64,000 nt of DNA, taken from contig CM040117.1 in the NCBI GenBank assembly GCA_022559845.1, positions 78,157,731 to 78,221,730 of the forward strand. The letters are read 5' to 3'. The notes beneath the pieces are model-generated. The model worked only from the letters and a program-made list of their open reading frames with translations, had not been told where the DNA came from and did not search any database. A program made the translations under genes and the position numbers. The stretch is from Amorphophallus konjac (Eukaryota; Streptophyta; Magnoliopsida; Alismatales; Araceae). Below, one piece after another: positions 1-10,474 of the stretch. The first letter of the stretch is position 1; the number at the start of each line of letters is the position of its first letter.

Positions 1-885
1 TACTAACAGTAATGAAAACTCATTTAAACTCAATTGAAACCCCATTTTTCCTCAACCAAACATTAAGAACAAATTTCCATGCATTGTAACAAGGTATTGG
101 CATATCATAACCCGCATTCCAACAAAAACCAATGAATGTGTTAACCATCTTGAACTTCAAACACTTTTAGAAATACATCAAAAGAAACACTATCAAACTT
201 AAAGCAAAACTCATCTAGACAAAGCATGATACCCTTTTGAAGACAAACACTTCAAGTAGCATATGCAATAAGCCACATATAAACCACTAGAGCCTCAAGT
301 AGAAATGCAGTCAATTAAGCATGTATTTACTATACATGTATCTCAAACCAAGGTTGATGTAAACATGATAAGCAAGCATGATCTCTGTAAAACCCATTTT
401 TCCAACTCAATATTAGAAGGATATTACCATGCATACATTATGGTAATCAAGATGTCTACCATCAATATAAATCCGACAAAAAAGGCACAATAGAATCAAG
501 TTCAATTTTCCTCAATCTAAAAATCAATTCCGATGCAAAGCTGAACTTTCACATCCCATTAACATAAAGAGTCAAGTCTATGAACATGAAGGCAAGGTCT
601 AAGCATACAAGAGACCAAGGTCAATGCATGTTCAATAACCAAGGTTAGAGCAACAAGAACACACAAGACTGACTCTCTAGATCTGAACCTGCAGATTAGT
701 ATCATAGAAATTCAGCTATGATAAATAAATCTAGCCAAGTTCTCACCATGGTGTACTTCAACCTTGCACAGCAAGATATCAACATATAAGCTCATTTGGC
801 ATGAAGACATTTTTCACAAGACATGCATACATGATTTGTCATCATTAAAACTTAAACATCTCAAAATCAACATGGAGATCCAACA
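1..885 (-). mobile_element. LTR fragment of a SIRE-like Ty1/copia element
   Basis: Read on the minus strand this AT-rich block begins TGTTGGATCTCCATG directly after a polypurine tract (GGGGGAGAT). That is the usual junction between the internal 3' end and the 3' LTR in SIRE/Maximus elements. It continues off the left edge. No gene is visible; the short open frame at 305-493 has no recognisable similarity. Orientation is opposite to the two complete SIRE elements of the window, and the sequence is not close to their LTRs. Assignment is by end structure and style only. Confidence 0.6.
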
Positions 886-916
886 ATCTCCCCCTTTTTA
901 ATGATGACAAAACAAA
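886..916 (-). other. Polypurine tract and stub of SIRE-like internal region
   Basis: The plus-strand ATCTCCCCCTTTTTAATGAT is the reverse complement of the purine tract plus ATCATT that precedes SIRE 3' LTRs (compare 11140-11157 and 58970-58989). The similarity stops within about 30 bases, so the element is truncated just inside its LTR. Confidence 0.55.
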
Positions 917-1040
917 CGACGTGTGCATGAACACTATTGTTTGCGACCACGGGGAGTCACTTGTCGTTTTATCCTCGCGGCGGGGGTGTACACTCACTTT
1001 TTATGGAAGGCCGACATAGTTTGACTGGGCACGCGGGGAT
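917..1040. other. Left fragment of old region R
   Basis: GC-rich sequence between the LTR fragment and SIRE-A, contiguous with 14027 once SIRE-A is removed. No gene or recognisable domain. Confidence 0.4.
1036..1040. repeat. Left target-site duplication of SIRE-A (GGGAT)
   Basis: GGGAT directly precedes TGTTGTGACT and the same five bases follow the 3' LTR end at 14022-14026. Confidence 0.92.
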
Positions 1041-1203
1041 TGTTGTGACTCCTCTGTGTTGATGATGTTGACAATATGTTTTACTTCATTAGCAACACCT
1101 TGTTTTGATTGATTGGCAATTGTTTATGCTTTGATGAAATTGTTCTTATCAGATTGTATGTGTGTTCCATGCATTTTACAAGTTCACACACTGCACACAC
1201 ACT

Positions 1204-2850
1204 CAAAGTCTACACATTGCACGTAGAGTCTATACACTGCTTTGTGTTGTGTTTGTGCATCGCTTAGAACATGTCTATACATTCATGCAGCGTCAACGCA
1301 GTAAGTGTGTACATTGCATTGGCTAAGTCTGCAGCGTCAACGCAGTAAGTGTGTACATTGCATTAGCTAAGTCTATACACTGTTCCCCTTCTTAGATGCG
1401 TCGACGCCCCTAGATTTTCAAGTCTATACACTCATCTTCATGCATAGCAGAGTCCATACATTGCAGCTCACTTAACTAGCAAGTCTATACATTGCATTGT
1501 GGCATTTGTGTTCAAAGTCTATACATTGCATGGCAAGCCCAAAGTCTATACATTGCTACATTGCTTGCATTTGTAAAGTCCATACATTGCATCATTGTGT
1601 TAAGTCTATACATTCACATTGTCTGTATGTCTGCACGCTAAAGTCTGTACAGAGTCTGTGTCTGTTTGACCAGCAAGTCTGCACAACGTCCGTCTCATTT
1701 AGCGTCTAAGGCAATGTCTATACACTGGACTTGAAGTCTGTACATTGAGCGTCTCATGCAAGTCCATACAACGCATTAGACTAAGTCTGTACATTGAGCG
1801 TCTCTTTGAGCATCTCATGTAAGTCTATACAATGCATCAGCAAGTATGTACATTGGACTGTGTTAGGTAAAGTCTATACATCGGACTGTTTCAAGTGAAG
1901 TCTGTACAGCGTCATGCATCATTCTTCAAAGTCCATACACTGCACTATTGCTTGCTCGAGATGAAGTCTGTACATCCATCAGTGAACTTCCAAGCCTGAA
2001 CATCCACCAGTTCAACTTGCAAGTCTATACATCGGTAGCTTTACCGACGTTGCACTCGAAGTCTATACACTGATAGCTTTACTGTCGTTTCCCTTGGCAA
2101 GTCTGTACATCACAGTTGAGTGGAAGTCTGTACAGCCGTTGTGTTGTCAAAGTCTACACATTGTGAAAGTCTGTACATCGTTCAGTTGTCTTGGCAAACT
2201 CTATACATTGTGCACTTTCAAGTCTGTACATACTTTGCCTTGCTCAAGTCTGAACATCGCCCAGTTGGCAAGTCCATACATTGGAAGTCTATACATTCGT
2301 TTGCCTTGCATCGTTCATCAAGTCTGTACAGCCCTTTCGCTTGGCAAGTCTATACATTGTGAATGTCTATACACTCGATTACCTTGCTTTGATCAAGTCT
2401 GTACAGAGTTTCCTTTGGCAAGCCTGTACATTGTTCATGATGTCTGAACAACGAGCAAGTCTGTACATCAGACTAGTCTGCATCGGCTAAGTCCATACAT
2501 TGTCCAGTGCATTGCATGCATCGTTCTTGAAGTCTGTACATCAAGCTGAAGGCTGCCTAAGTCTATACATAGTCTATCTTCCTTAGAGTCTAATGCATAA
2601 CATGAAGTCTGTACATCGCACAGCATTCAAGTTTGCACATTATGCATCAAATGAATTCAAGTATGTACATTGTGCATCTTTGAGTTGAAGTCCATACATC
2701 GTCAGTTGTCTGTCCAAGTTGTTACATTGCCTAAAGTCTATACGTTGGCTACTGAATGTTCTGCAGAGTCTGTACATTGCATTCGAGCTCACAAAGTCCA
2801 TACAGTGAAGTCTATACAATGCATTCAATCCTGCAAAGTCTGTACAGGGT
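1204..2850 (+). repeat. Array of about 60 copies of an AAGTCTRTACATTG-like motif
   Basis: A 12-14 base motif, consensus AAGTCT[A/G]TACA[T/C][T/C]G with variants AGTCCATACA and TGTGTACA, recurs about every 27 bases in one orientation. I count about 60. Spacers are mostly unrelated to each other, with a few recurring blocks: GCGTCAACGCA, GAGCGTCTCATG and CATTGCAT. It is not a simple tandem repeat: the motif is constant while the spacers vary. Confidence 0.85.
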
Positions 2851-2956
2851 TTAATACTTAAACTGATGATTCTATTTCGACTGTCTGACAGGGATTCTTT
2901 GTTGGGATTGATGACCTGGCTCGTGATCCAAGGAGGATGAGGTGATCAGATGGTGA

Positions 2957-3082
2957 CACGTGGAAGCAGCCCATCACAGGATGCTGCCATGTGGATGAAA
3001 TTGCCTCGGATCTGGTGAATTCTCTGGGCGGGAAATGTGGAAGCCACGCGCCCTTATCCAATTTGCTGCTGTATATATATGA
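2957..3082 (+). promoter_or_regulatory. SIRE-A 5' LTR promoter: G-box and TATA box
   Basis: A perfect G-box CACGTG lies at 2957-2962 and a TATA stretch TATATATATGA at 3072-3082. A (GA)-rich leader at about 3175-3260 follows, which places the likely start of transcription near 3105. The same layout recurs in the 3' LTR and in SIRE-B. Confidence 0.6.
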
Positions 3083-3174
3083 GTCTTCGTCTTCAGATGA
3101 AGGCTAATCGATCAACCAGTGGCAAAGTCTATACAGAGAGGTAGAAGCCTGAAGCGCAGAGAGCCACCGATCCA

Positions 3175-3262
3175 CAGAGAGAAGAAAAACAGAGAAGAAG
3201 AAAAAGAGAGAAGAGAAGAAAAGAGAGTGAGATTGAGAGAGTGAGATTGAGAGAGTTTGATT
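3175..3262 (+). repeat. Purine (GA)-rich leader tract
   Basis: AGAGAAGAAAA-type low-complexity sequence directly downstream of the TATA box, then GAGATTGAGAGAGT repeats. It is present at the matching place in all four SIRE LTRs (13304, 51060 and 60990 regions). Confidence 0.6.
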
Positions 3263-3435
3263 GAGAGGTTGTATCTCAGACTCTTGGTTCAGATACCAAA
3301 GCTGAGCCTTTGCTCATTCGAGCTACATTCCCATTTGGGTTTTCTATTTTTATTTGCTTCTGTCTTTACTTTCCGAACTCTTGTTTCTTCAAGATGTGAG
3401 TCAGCTGTTAGCAGAGGTGCTACCTCTAGTTGGGT

Positions 3436-3591
3436 AAGCTGTAAACCCCAACAGTTGCAGTGGAGGATTCCATTGGACAGGTGAAGCTATAATCCTCAGT
3501 AGGCGAGACTTGTCTCGACAGAAAGCTGTGTTGCTCAGCGATTTGTAGGCCAAGCTGTAGTGCCCAGCAGACGCAAGCTGTACTGCGCAGC
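3436..3591 (+). other. Five AAGCTGT...CAGC mini-hairpins in the SIRE-A R-U5 leader
   Basis: Units at 3436-3454, 3484-3499, 3523-3539, 3552-3568 and 3575-3591 each begin AAGCT and most end CAGC, so GCTG can pair with CAGC over a 5-9 base loop. The series is kept in SIRE-B at 51373-51506 with different spacers. The role is unknown; it lies in the genomic RNA leader just upstream of the primer site. Confidence 0.55.
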
Positions 3592-3894
3592 AGTAAGCCA
3601 TACTCGGTTGAGTGTGGGGTGGACGTAGGTCTTTGACCGAACCACCTAAAAATCTTGGGTGCCTTGTGTTTGTGTGATTGTCCATGAACTGTGTGCGTGA
3701 CTGATTCTTTTGATTATCTTCACAGATTGCTTGTGCTTCTACTCAGTTTATACACTCGAGTTAGTGTTTTAATAGATTTGCCTATATTCTGCATTAGAAC
3801 CTCTTACTGGTTTTTAAATTAGGCAGTAGATCTATTCACCCCCCTCTAGATCCACACTTCGTGGAGATAGACTGCGTCCATCTAACATAACACT

Positions 3895-3907
3895 TGGTAT
3901 CAGAGCC
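3895..3907 (+). other. Primer binding site, tRNA-iMet
   Basis: TGGTATCAGAGCC, two bases after the 5' LTR end, is the standard plant initiator tRNA-Met primer site. Confidence 0.92.
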
Positions 3908-3950
3908 ATACTCTTCTACAGGGACTCATCGCCCGAAGAGGAAAGGCAAG

Positions 3951-6395
3951 ATGGATGCTCGAGGGATGATAGCTGAAGGTCACTCAACCACAAAGCCCCC
4001 ATTCTTCGATGGATCTAACTACGCATACTGGAAGAACCGTATGCAAGTGTTTTTGAGGGCTAAGGATTACGAGATCTGGAAGGTAGTCAGCAAGGGACCT
4101 TATGAGCTGTCCCCTAATGAGGAAGTCTGGACCAAGGAGGAGATAAGGAGGTCTACACTGAATTGGAGTGCCATAAACGCCATCCAGTGCTCTCTGCACC
4201 CTACAGAATTCTCCCACGTATCAGCCTGCAAATCAGCTAAGGAGATGTGGGATGCATTGGAAGTCATTCATGAAGGGACATCTAAAGTCAGAGAGCAGAA
4301 GGCTAATCTCCTTGTGTCAGAATACGAAGCCTTCAAGATGAAGCCGAACGAGACCATCAAGGAGATGTACTCTCGATTAACTATCATTACAAATGGTCTC
4401 AGAGGTCTCGGGAAACCTCAGACAGAATATGATGTAGTGAGGAAGATATTGCGCTCCCTGACTCATGCTTGGCATACTAAGGCTACAGTGATGGAGGAGT
4501 CAAGGGACTTGTGAAATACAAGGGCTGATGAGCTAATCGGCTCGCTGATGGCATATGAGATTAATATGCCAAAGATGGAGGAAGCTGAGAAGAAGAAGAA
4601 GCCGATAGCGCTGAAGGCTGGTTCCAGCAAATCCAATAAATCCAGCTCCAGCAGTTCATCATCAGAGGAGAGCCTGAATGAAGAAGATATAACTCGTTCT
4701 GAGATGGCCATGATGACTAGAGAGTTCAGGCGATTCCTCAAGAAAGGAGCAGGACGATTCAGCCAAAAGAAGTACAGTGGCGGCCGAAAGGATAAAAGGT
4801 ATAAACATAACCCTGCTAAGAAAACTGAAACTAATACTTGTTATCAATGCAGGAAACCAGGCCATCTGAAAGTTGACTGTCTAGATAATCAGAAATACAA
4901 GGACAAGTCAAAGAGAAGGAACACAAAAGGGAAAGCAATGGTGAGTACCTGGAGTGATGAAGATGAAGGTTCCTTCAGTAGCAGCTCAGACAGTGAAGCC
5001 GAATCTAAGAAGCCCATTTGCCCTATGGCAACAAGCTCAGAAGACAGAGAAGAGGACTCAGATGAGGTAATCACTAGATTTGAAAATTTCACAATTGCTG
5101 ATTGGGTAGATGCTTACCATGACATAGCTGATAGAGCTGATGATATTAGAAAAGAGAACAGGCATCTAAGAAGAAAGATCAATTCCATGCAAAATGATAA
5201 AACTCTAACTGATATAATTGCATGTCTAGAATCTGAGAATAAAAATTTGAAACTCACATGTTCTGAATTAGATGAAATCAGAAATGAGTTAAAAGCCTCT
5301 AAAGAAGACAATGAGAGGTTAGATAAAGAAGCTGATGAATGGAAGCTGAAAATTCAGAAATATGAAAGTGAGATAAAAATTGTGAATGAAAAATATCAAG
5401 CTATCCTAAGTGTGAATACAGAACTGAAAAAATCCATTGAAGACATTCAGAAGGATAATGAGGACAAGCTTAAGACCATTGAGAAGATGACCCAAGGTAC
5501 TGATAATCTAAATGCTTTGTTAGGGTCAAAGGTCAACTTCAGAAAAGAGGGCCTAGGATTTAATTCAAGTGCAACGAAAACCTTTGGAATGAAAACTATT
5601 TCATTTGTTGCACAAAAAGAAAAAGGACCTCTAATTAGCATGAATTCAAACAATTCAATGAACAAAAATGCTAATCTGAAAATGCCCAGTGCTGAGGAGA
5701 AGGGCAAACAAAAGCTGAGTGAGCCTAGTAGAGCTAGCACATCTATGCAAAATCCCAAAGCTCAGTCTCAAGTTAGGGGTCAACCTAAACAGTCTTATAA
5801 ACCCCATGTTAAGGTCACCAAGTCTCCACCATCACCACCACCTATGAAAAAGAACCAATACACACCTATGAATAGGTCAGGAGGGTCCAAGGTGCAGGGG
5901 AGGCAGAATGCTTTTAGAGCTAAACCCAAACATTTCCACCAACCTAGAGCCCAGTCCCACTTCTTTGCACAGTCAACCTATCCAAATAGGTCAGGATGGA
6001 CTAGGACTCAAGGAAGGTTTACAGGTCTTGGACATCAGGCTACACAGTCTTATAGACCTTACCCTAGAAATTGGGTTGATGGGTATGGCAATTGGACACC
6101 TAGGAATCTGAATTTCTTTAGCCAGCCCAGGAACTACTATGGCCACAACTTCATGAATGCACCCTGGCCAAGGCACTGGCAAAGAAAAAACACTGTCAAT
6201 AATCATGCTGGTGCAAACAATAAGAAGACAAACAACAAGAAGAAAAGGAACAACAACAGAAAGAAATCTGTAGAATCCACTGAACAAAATTCATTTAAAC
6301 AAATGTGGATTCTGAAAAGTCTGCTTTCTTGCTTTGCTTCTATTTCATCTGTTCTGGAGCCTAATCAGTCTTGGGTTCCAAACCTCTCTACCTAA
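3951..6395 (+). pseudogene. gag: SIRE-A gag (broken by one nonsense codon)
   Basis: Copia Gag, the structural protein that packages the element RNA in cytoplasmic particles. The start is the first ATG after the leader (MDARGM). The N-terminal region carries the FFDGSNYAYWKNRMQ motif typical of plant copia Gag. Next come a Lys/Ser-rich stretch, a zinc knuckle CYQCRKPGHLKVDC near 4839-4880, a long coiled coil (about 5110-5490), the block NALLGS...GLGFNSS, and a basic, Asn/Tyr-rich tail. TGA at 4512-4514 lies where SIRE-B has CGT (Arg), so CGA to TGA deamination is likely. The frame then stays open to TAA at 6393-6395, which sits in the same place in SIRE-B. Either that TAA is the true Gag end with readthrough into protease, or both copies descend from a defective source. 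Confidence 0.88.
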
Positions 6396-7830
6396 TTGTG
6401 TATGCAGGTATGCCTGGCAGCCAAGAACAACTTGTGGTACTTGGATAGCGGCTGCTCTAGGCATATGACAGGGGATAAGGCCAAGTTCTGCATGCTGACA
6501 GAGAAACAAGGAGGCCTTGTCACCTTTGGCAGCAACACAAAAGGTAGAATTGTCGGATCAGGTAAAGTAGGTAAGTGTTCTACTTGTTGCATTGAGGATG
6601 TTATGTTGGTTGAAGGCTTAGCTTATAACTTACTTAGTATCAGCCAACTATGTGATAAAGGATGCAAAGTGCTTTTTGACTCTCAATGTTGCAAGGTCTT
6701 TGAACCTAATTTCGAGACTGTTAAATTTTTTGGTAAGAGGATAAATAACACTTACATGATAGATTTAGATGATATTCAACATTCTAACCTATGCCTTACT
6801 GCTAGTAGAGAAGACTTAGCATTTTTATGGCATCGTAGGTTAGGTCATGCTAGTTACACTGTTTTGCATAAACTGAATAAGCATGGCATGGTTAGAGGAC
6901 TTCCTGAAGTTTCCTTTAAGAATGAAAATAAAATCTGTGATGCATGCACTCAGTCAAAGATAACTAGAAAGTCATTTAAATCTAGAACTGAAAATCTATC
7001 TTCTAAACTCTATGAGCTGATACACATGGACCTTTTTGGGCCAACCAGATCTGTCAGCTTATCAGGGAGGAAGTATGGGTTTGTCATGGTAGATGACTTC
7101 TCTAGGTATACTTGGGTTTATTTCTTATCACATAAGAGTGATGCATTCTCAGAATTTCAGGAGTTCTATGTTAAAATAAATCAAAAAATTGAAAATATTT
7201 TGACTGATCATGGAGGTGAGTTTGAAAACTCACAGTTTGATGAATTCTGCAGGTCAAATGGAATTAATCACAGGTACTCCTCACCAAGGACACCTGAGCA
7301 GAATGAATTGTGGAGAGAAGGAATAGAACCCTAGTGGAGATGGGTCGTACACTATTGGTTGAAGGTGGTATATCAAGGAAGTTTTGGGCTGAAGCAGTAA
7401 ACACAGCCTATTATGTAATTAACAGAGCCATGGTAAGACCTTCTACTCAGAAAATACCCTATGAGATCTTAAAGGGTAAGAAACCTCTCATTGCTCATTT
7501 CAAGGTTTTTGGTTGTAAATGTTTCATTCATATAAATGATAAAAGAGACCTTGATAAATTTGAACCTAAAGGTGAACCAGGAATTTTTCTTGGTTATTCT
7601 GAAAATACCCGAGCATATAGAGTGTACAATCTGAATTCCAAAACTGTTGAAGAATCTCCACATATAGTTTTTGATGAATCCTTATTAAAGACTAATATTG
7701 GTCAATGCAGGAATGAAGACAGTGGTGATATTCTGAAAGAAGGAAATTCTGCAGACCAATCCGAAAATGAGGAAGGAAATGAAGAGCTTAATGAAGAAGA
7801 GACTACAGCTCAGGGGGAGGTAAATGAAAA
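6396..7830 (+). pseudogene. pol: SIRE-A pol, protease and integrase part
   Basis: In frame with gag after the TAA. The protease shows the aspartic motif LDSGCSRHMTGD (catalytic Asp near 6444). The integrase follows: an HHCC zinc-binding region WHRRLGHASY...CDACTQSK (about 6828-6960), then the catalytic core with HMDLFGPTRS, VDDFSRYTW, DHGGEFENSQ and SPRTPEQN. A one-base loss near 7301, where SIRE-B reads NGVVERR, shifts the frame. Integrase continues in the next frame from 7310 ([28 protein letters not shown]). It would cut protein precursors and insert the cDNA, but cannot be made whole from this copy. Confidence 0.88.
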
Positions 7831-9511
7831 TCATGACAATCCAATTGTTAACATTAGATATCTTAAAGATCATCCAATAGATAATGTGATTGGAAATCTA
7901 CATGATCCCCCTAGGACTAGAGGTCACTTAAGAATTCAAAATGAATTGAATGCATTTGCTTTTGTTTCACAAGTAGAACCCAAGTCTATTGACTGTGCTC
8001 TCAAAGATGTGCATTGGATTAATGCCATGCATGAGGAGCTCAATCAATTTGACAGGAATAAGGTGTGGCATTTGGTTCCACCTCCTGATCATGAAACAGT
8101 CATAGGGACTAAATGGGTGTTCAGAAATAAAACAGATAATTCAGGGAATGTCATTAAAAATAAAGCCAGACTTGTAGCTCAGGGGTATAATCAGGAATTT
8201 GGAATTGACTTTGAAGAGTCTTTTGCCCCTGTAGCCAGGTTAGAAGCTATCAGAATATTATTGGATTATGCATGTTCCCTAGGAATAAATCTTCAACAGA
8301 TGGATGTGAAATCTACTTTTTTAAATGGGGAAATTAGTGAGGATGTCTATGTGAGGTAGCCTCCTGGGTTTGAATGCTTAGACTTCCCCAATCATGTTTA
8401 TAAACTCAAAAAGGCTCTCTATGGTTTAAAGCAAGCTCCTAGAGCTTGGTATGACAGGTTGAGCAAATTCCTCACTGACAAAAACTTCACAAGAGGTGTA
8501 GTTGATCAAACATTGTTTACCAAGGTGAGTCATTCAGATATTCTTATCATTCAAATTTATGTGGATGACACTGTGTTTGGGTCAACTAATCCCAAATTGT
8601 GTGAGGAATTCTCTCAGATAATGACTAATGAGTTTGAAATGAGCTTAATGGGCGAGCTTAAATTATTTCTTGGACTGCAGGTTATACAAACAAAGGATGA
8701 AACTTTCATCTCTCAGTCCAAGTACATAAAGAATTTATTGAAGAAGTACAAAATGGACAACCTCAAGGAAATAGCTGCTCCAATGGGTACCTCAACCAGT
8801 TTGGATGAAGATCCTAAAGGTAAACCAGTGGATCAAAGGCTATATAGAGGTATGATCGGATCCCTTCTATATCTTACAGCATCTAGGCCTGATATTCAAT
8901 TTTCAGTGTGTTTATGCTCTAGATTTCATGCTAGTCCTAAAGAATCACATCTTAAATCAGTGAAAAGGATTTTTAGATATTTACTAGGCACCCAAGAGTT
9001 AGGTCTGTGGTATCCTGCCAAGTGTGAGTTAGAACTTCTAGCTTACACTGATGCAGATTATACTGGGTGTCGAGTAGATAGAAAAAGCACTAGTGGCTAC
9101 TGTAAATTAGTAGGTGGCTGTCTAGTATCTTGGGCATCTAAGAAGTAACACACTGTAGCCTTGTCTACAGCTGAAGCTGAATATGTTGTTGCATGTAATT
9201 GTGCTACCCAAGTACTATGGATCAAGCACCAACTGGATGATTATCAGATAAAATTGGGATATATTCCAATGTTATGTGATAATACTAGTGCTATATGCCT
9301 TGCTAAAAATCCTGTTCATTATTCTAGGACTAAGCATATAGAGATAAAACACCATTTTCTGAGAGATGTTGTAAATAAAAATGAAATTGAAATGAACTTT
9401 ATTGAAATTGAAAAATAAATTGCTGATATTTTTACTAAGCCTCTTGGGAATGAAAGGTTCAAATTTCTTAGAAGAGAACTTGGCTTGTGTAAATTTCAGC
9501 ATGATGAATAA
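7831..9511 (+). pseudogene. pol: SIRE-A pol, reverse transcriptase and RNase H part
   Basis: Copia RT with [44 protein letters not shown] and the catalytic YVDD at about 8558-8569. RNase H follows: AYTDADYTGCRVDRKSTSGY, then STAEAEYV, the CDNTSAICLAKNP region, and the end HIEIKHHFLRD...IADIFTKPL. Stops: TAG at 8357-8359 (CAG in SIRE-B), TAA at 9146-9148 inside RNase H where copia elements normally have Gln (also TAA in SIRE-B), and TAA at 9416-9418 (CAA in SIRE-B). The frame would end at TAA 9509-9511. All copy-specific stops fit C-to-T change. Confidence 0.88.
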
Positions 9512-10370
9512 TTTTTTCAGCTGCTTTGAATAAATTTTCTGATTTGGACTTGCATCTGATAGCTTGAATAAAACTCTGTGATTGTTGAATGTTAGACTAG
9601 ACCATGCATGCAGGACATATTTTTTCATGACATATTATTCAGTGCATATCATTTAGTTATGATTGTGTCTAAGCCTTCTCTCATCTAAAACCACATGCAT
9701 ATAGAACAGAGCAGAGTAATGCATATTATAACAGTTGATATCTAATCCTTGCCATTCATTTGTAAAACTGCATGCATATAGACAGGGGGAGTATTATTAG
9801 AAATTCAGAGTGGTCATCAACTTACTTGAATTCATCAACTTACTTGAATTCATTCATTCTTTGACTCTGAATGATTGAATCTGACATATGGCAATCTGTT
9901 AGTCAGTTCTGATTTCCAAGCAATAGAAAATGGACTTCTTCAGTTATAAGAATTTCAATTGCTTAAAGACTGACTTAATGGTTTACATTTTATAATTTTT
10001 GGAGTTTAAAGATTGCAATCAGTAAATGAGAAAGCTGAAAATTGATAAAACTCTCAACCCTTTTCTTATTTCATGTCAGACAAAGCTACTTATATCTAAA
10101 ATCTGAAAACTCATCTGAAATCATGTTAGAGAAGCCTAGCATGTGTTTTGTTCTTAAACAAGTCATTCTGAAACAAATAAAGGACAGCTAAGATAATGTT
10201 GAAAATCTTGAAAACTACTTGAAAAATAACATTGGCAGAGCAATGACTGGTAAATCACTGAGAAACTGAGCGATCCATCAAAGAAGTGGACAACACTCAT
10301 GTCATGAGGTGTATCAGCTATCTCTGTATAAAATGATCAAACTAGTAGGTTGGTTTCACTGAGTACCTGG

Positions 10371-10400
10371 GGGTAACTGGCGTCTGATAAACGTGTACCC
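10371..10400 (+). other. Hairpin A in SIRE-A 3' noncoding region
   Basis: GGGTA...CGT-CTGATAA-ACG...TACCC can fold into a stem-loop with the loop CTGATAA. It is a near-duplicate of hairpin B at 10475-10503 and is kept in SIRE-B at 58215-58244. Confidence 0.5.
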
Positions 10401-10474
10401 TCACACAAAAAGGTGTAAATCAGTTTTATTGTGTTTGATCATGGGTAGAATGGTCAATGATGTTGAGTATCTAG

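Larger units (their letters stand above)
1041..3892 (+). repeat. 5' LTR of SIRE-A
   Basis: 2852 bp, starts TGTTGTGACT and ends CATAACA just before the primer site. The first 160 bases are AT-rich. About 1204-2850 is a dense short-motif array, about 2880-3090 is the promoter, and about 3105-3892 is the transcribed R-U5 leader. Short open frames across the array are by-products of a motif without stops in any sense frame. Confidence 0.93.

Noticed and set aside
1204..2850. CRISPR-like appearance (short repeat with unique spacers)
   Set aside because: Repeats are 12-14 bases with many variants, spacing is irregular, there is no cas gene, and the array sits in a plant retrotransposon LTR.
1497..2861. 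Many overlapping open frames across the SIRE LTR array (also 11961-12990, 50028-50812, 59950-60734)
   Set aside because: The repeated motif has no stop in any sense frame (KSIHC, SLYI, VYT readings), so frames open by composition. They overlap in several phases and change length between copies.
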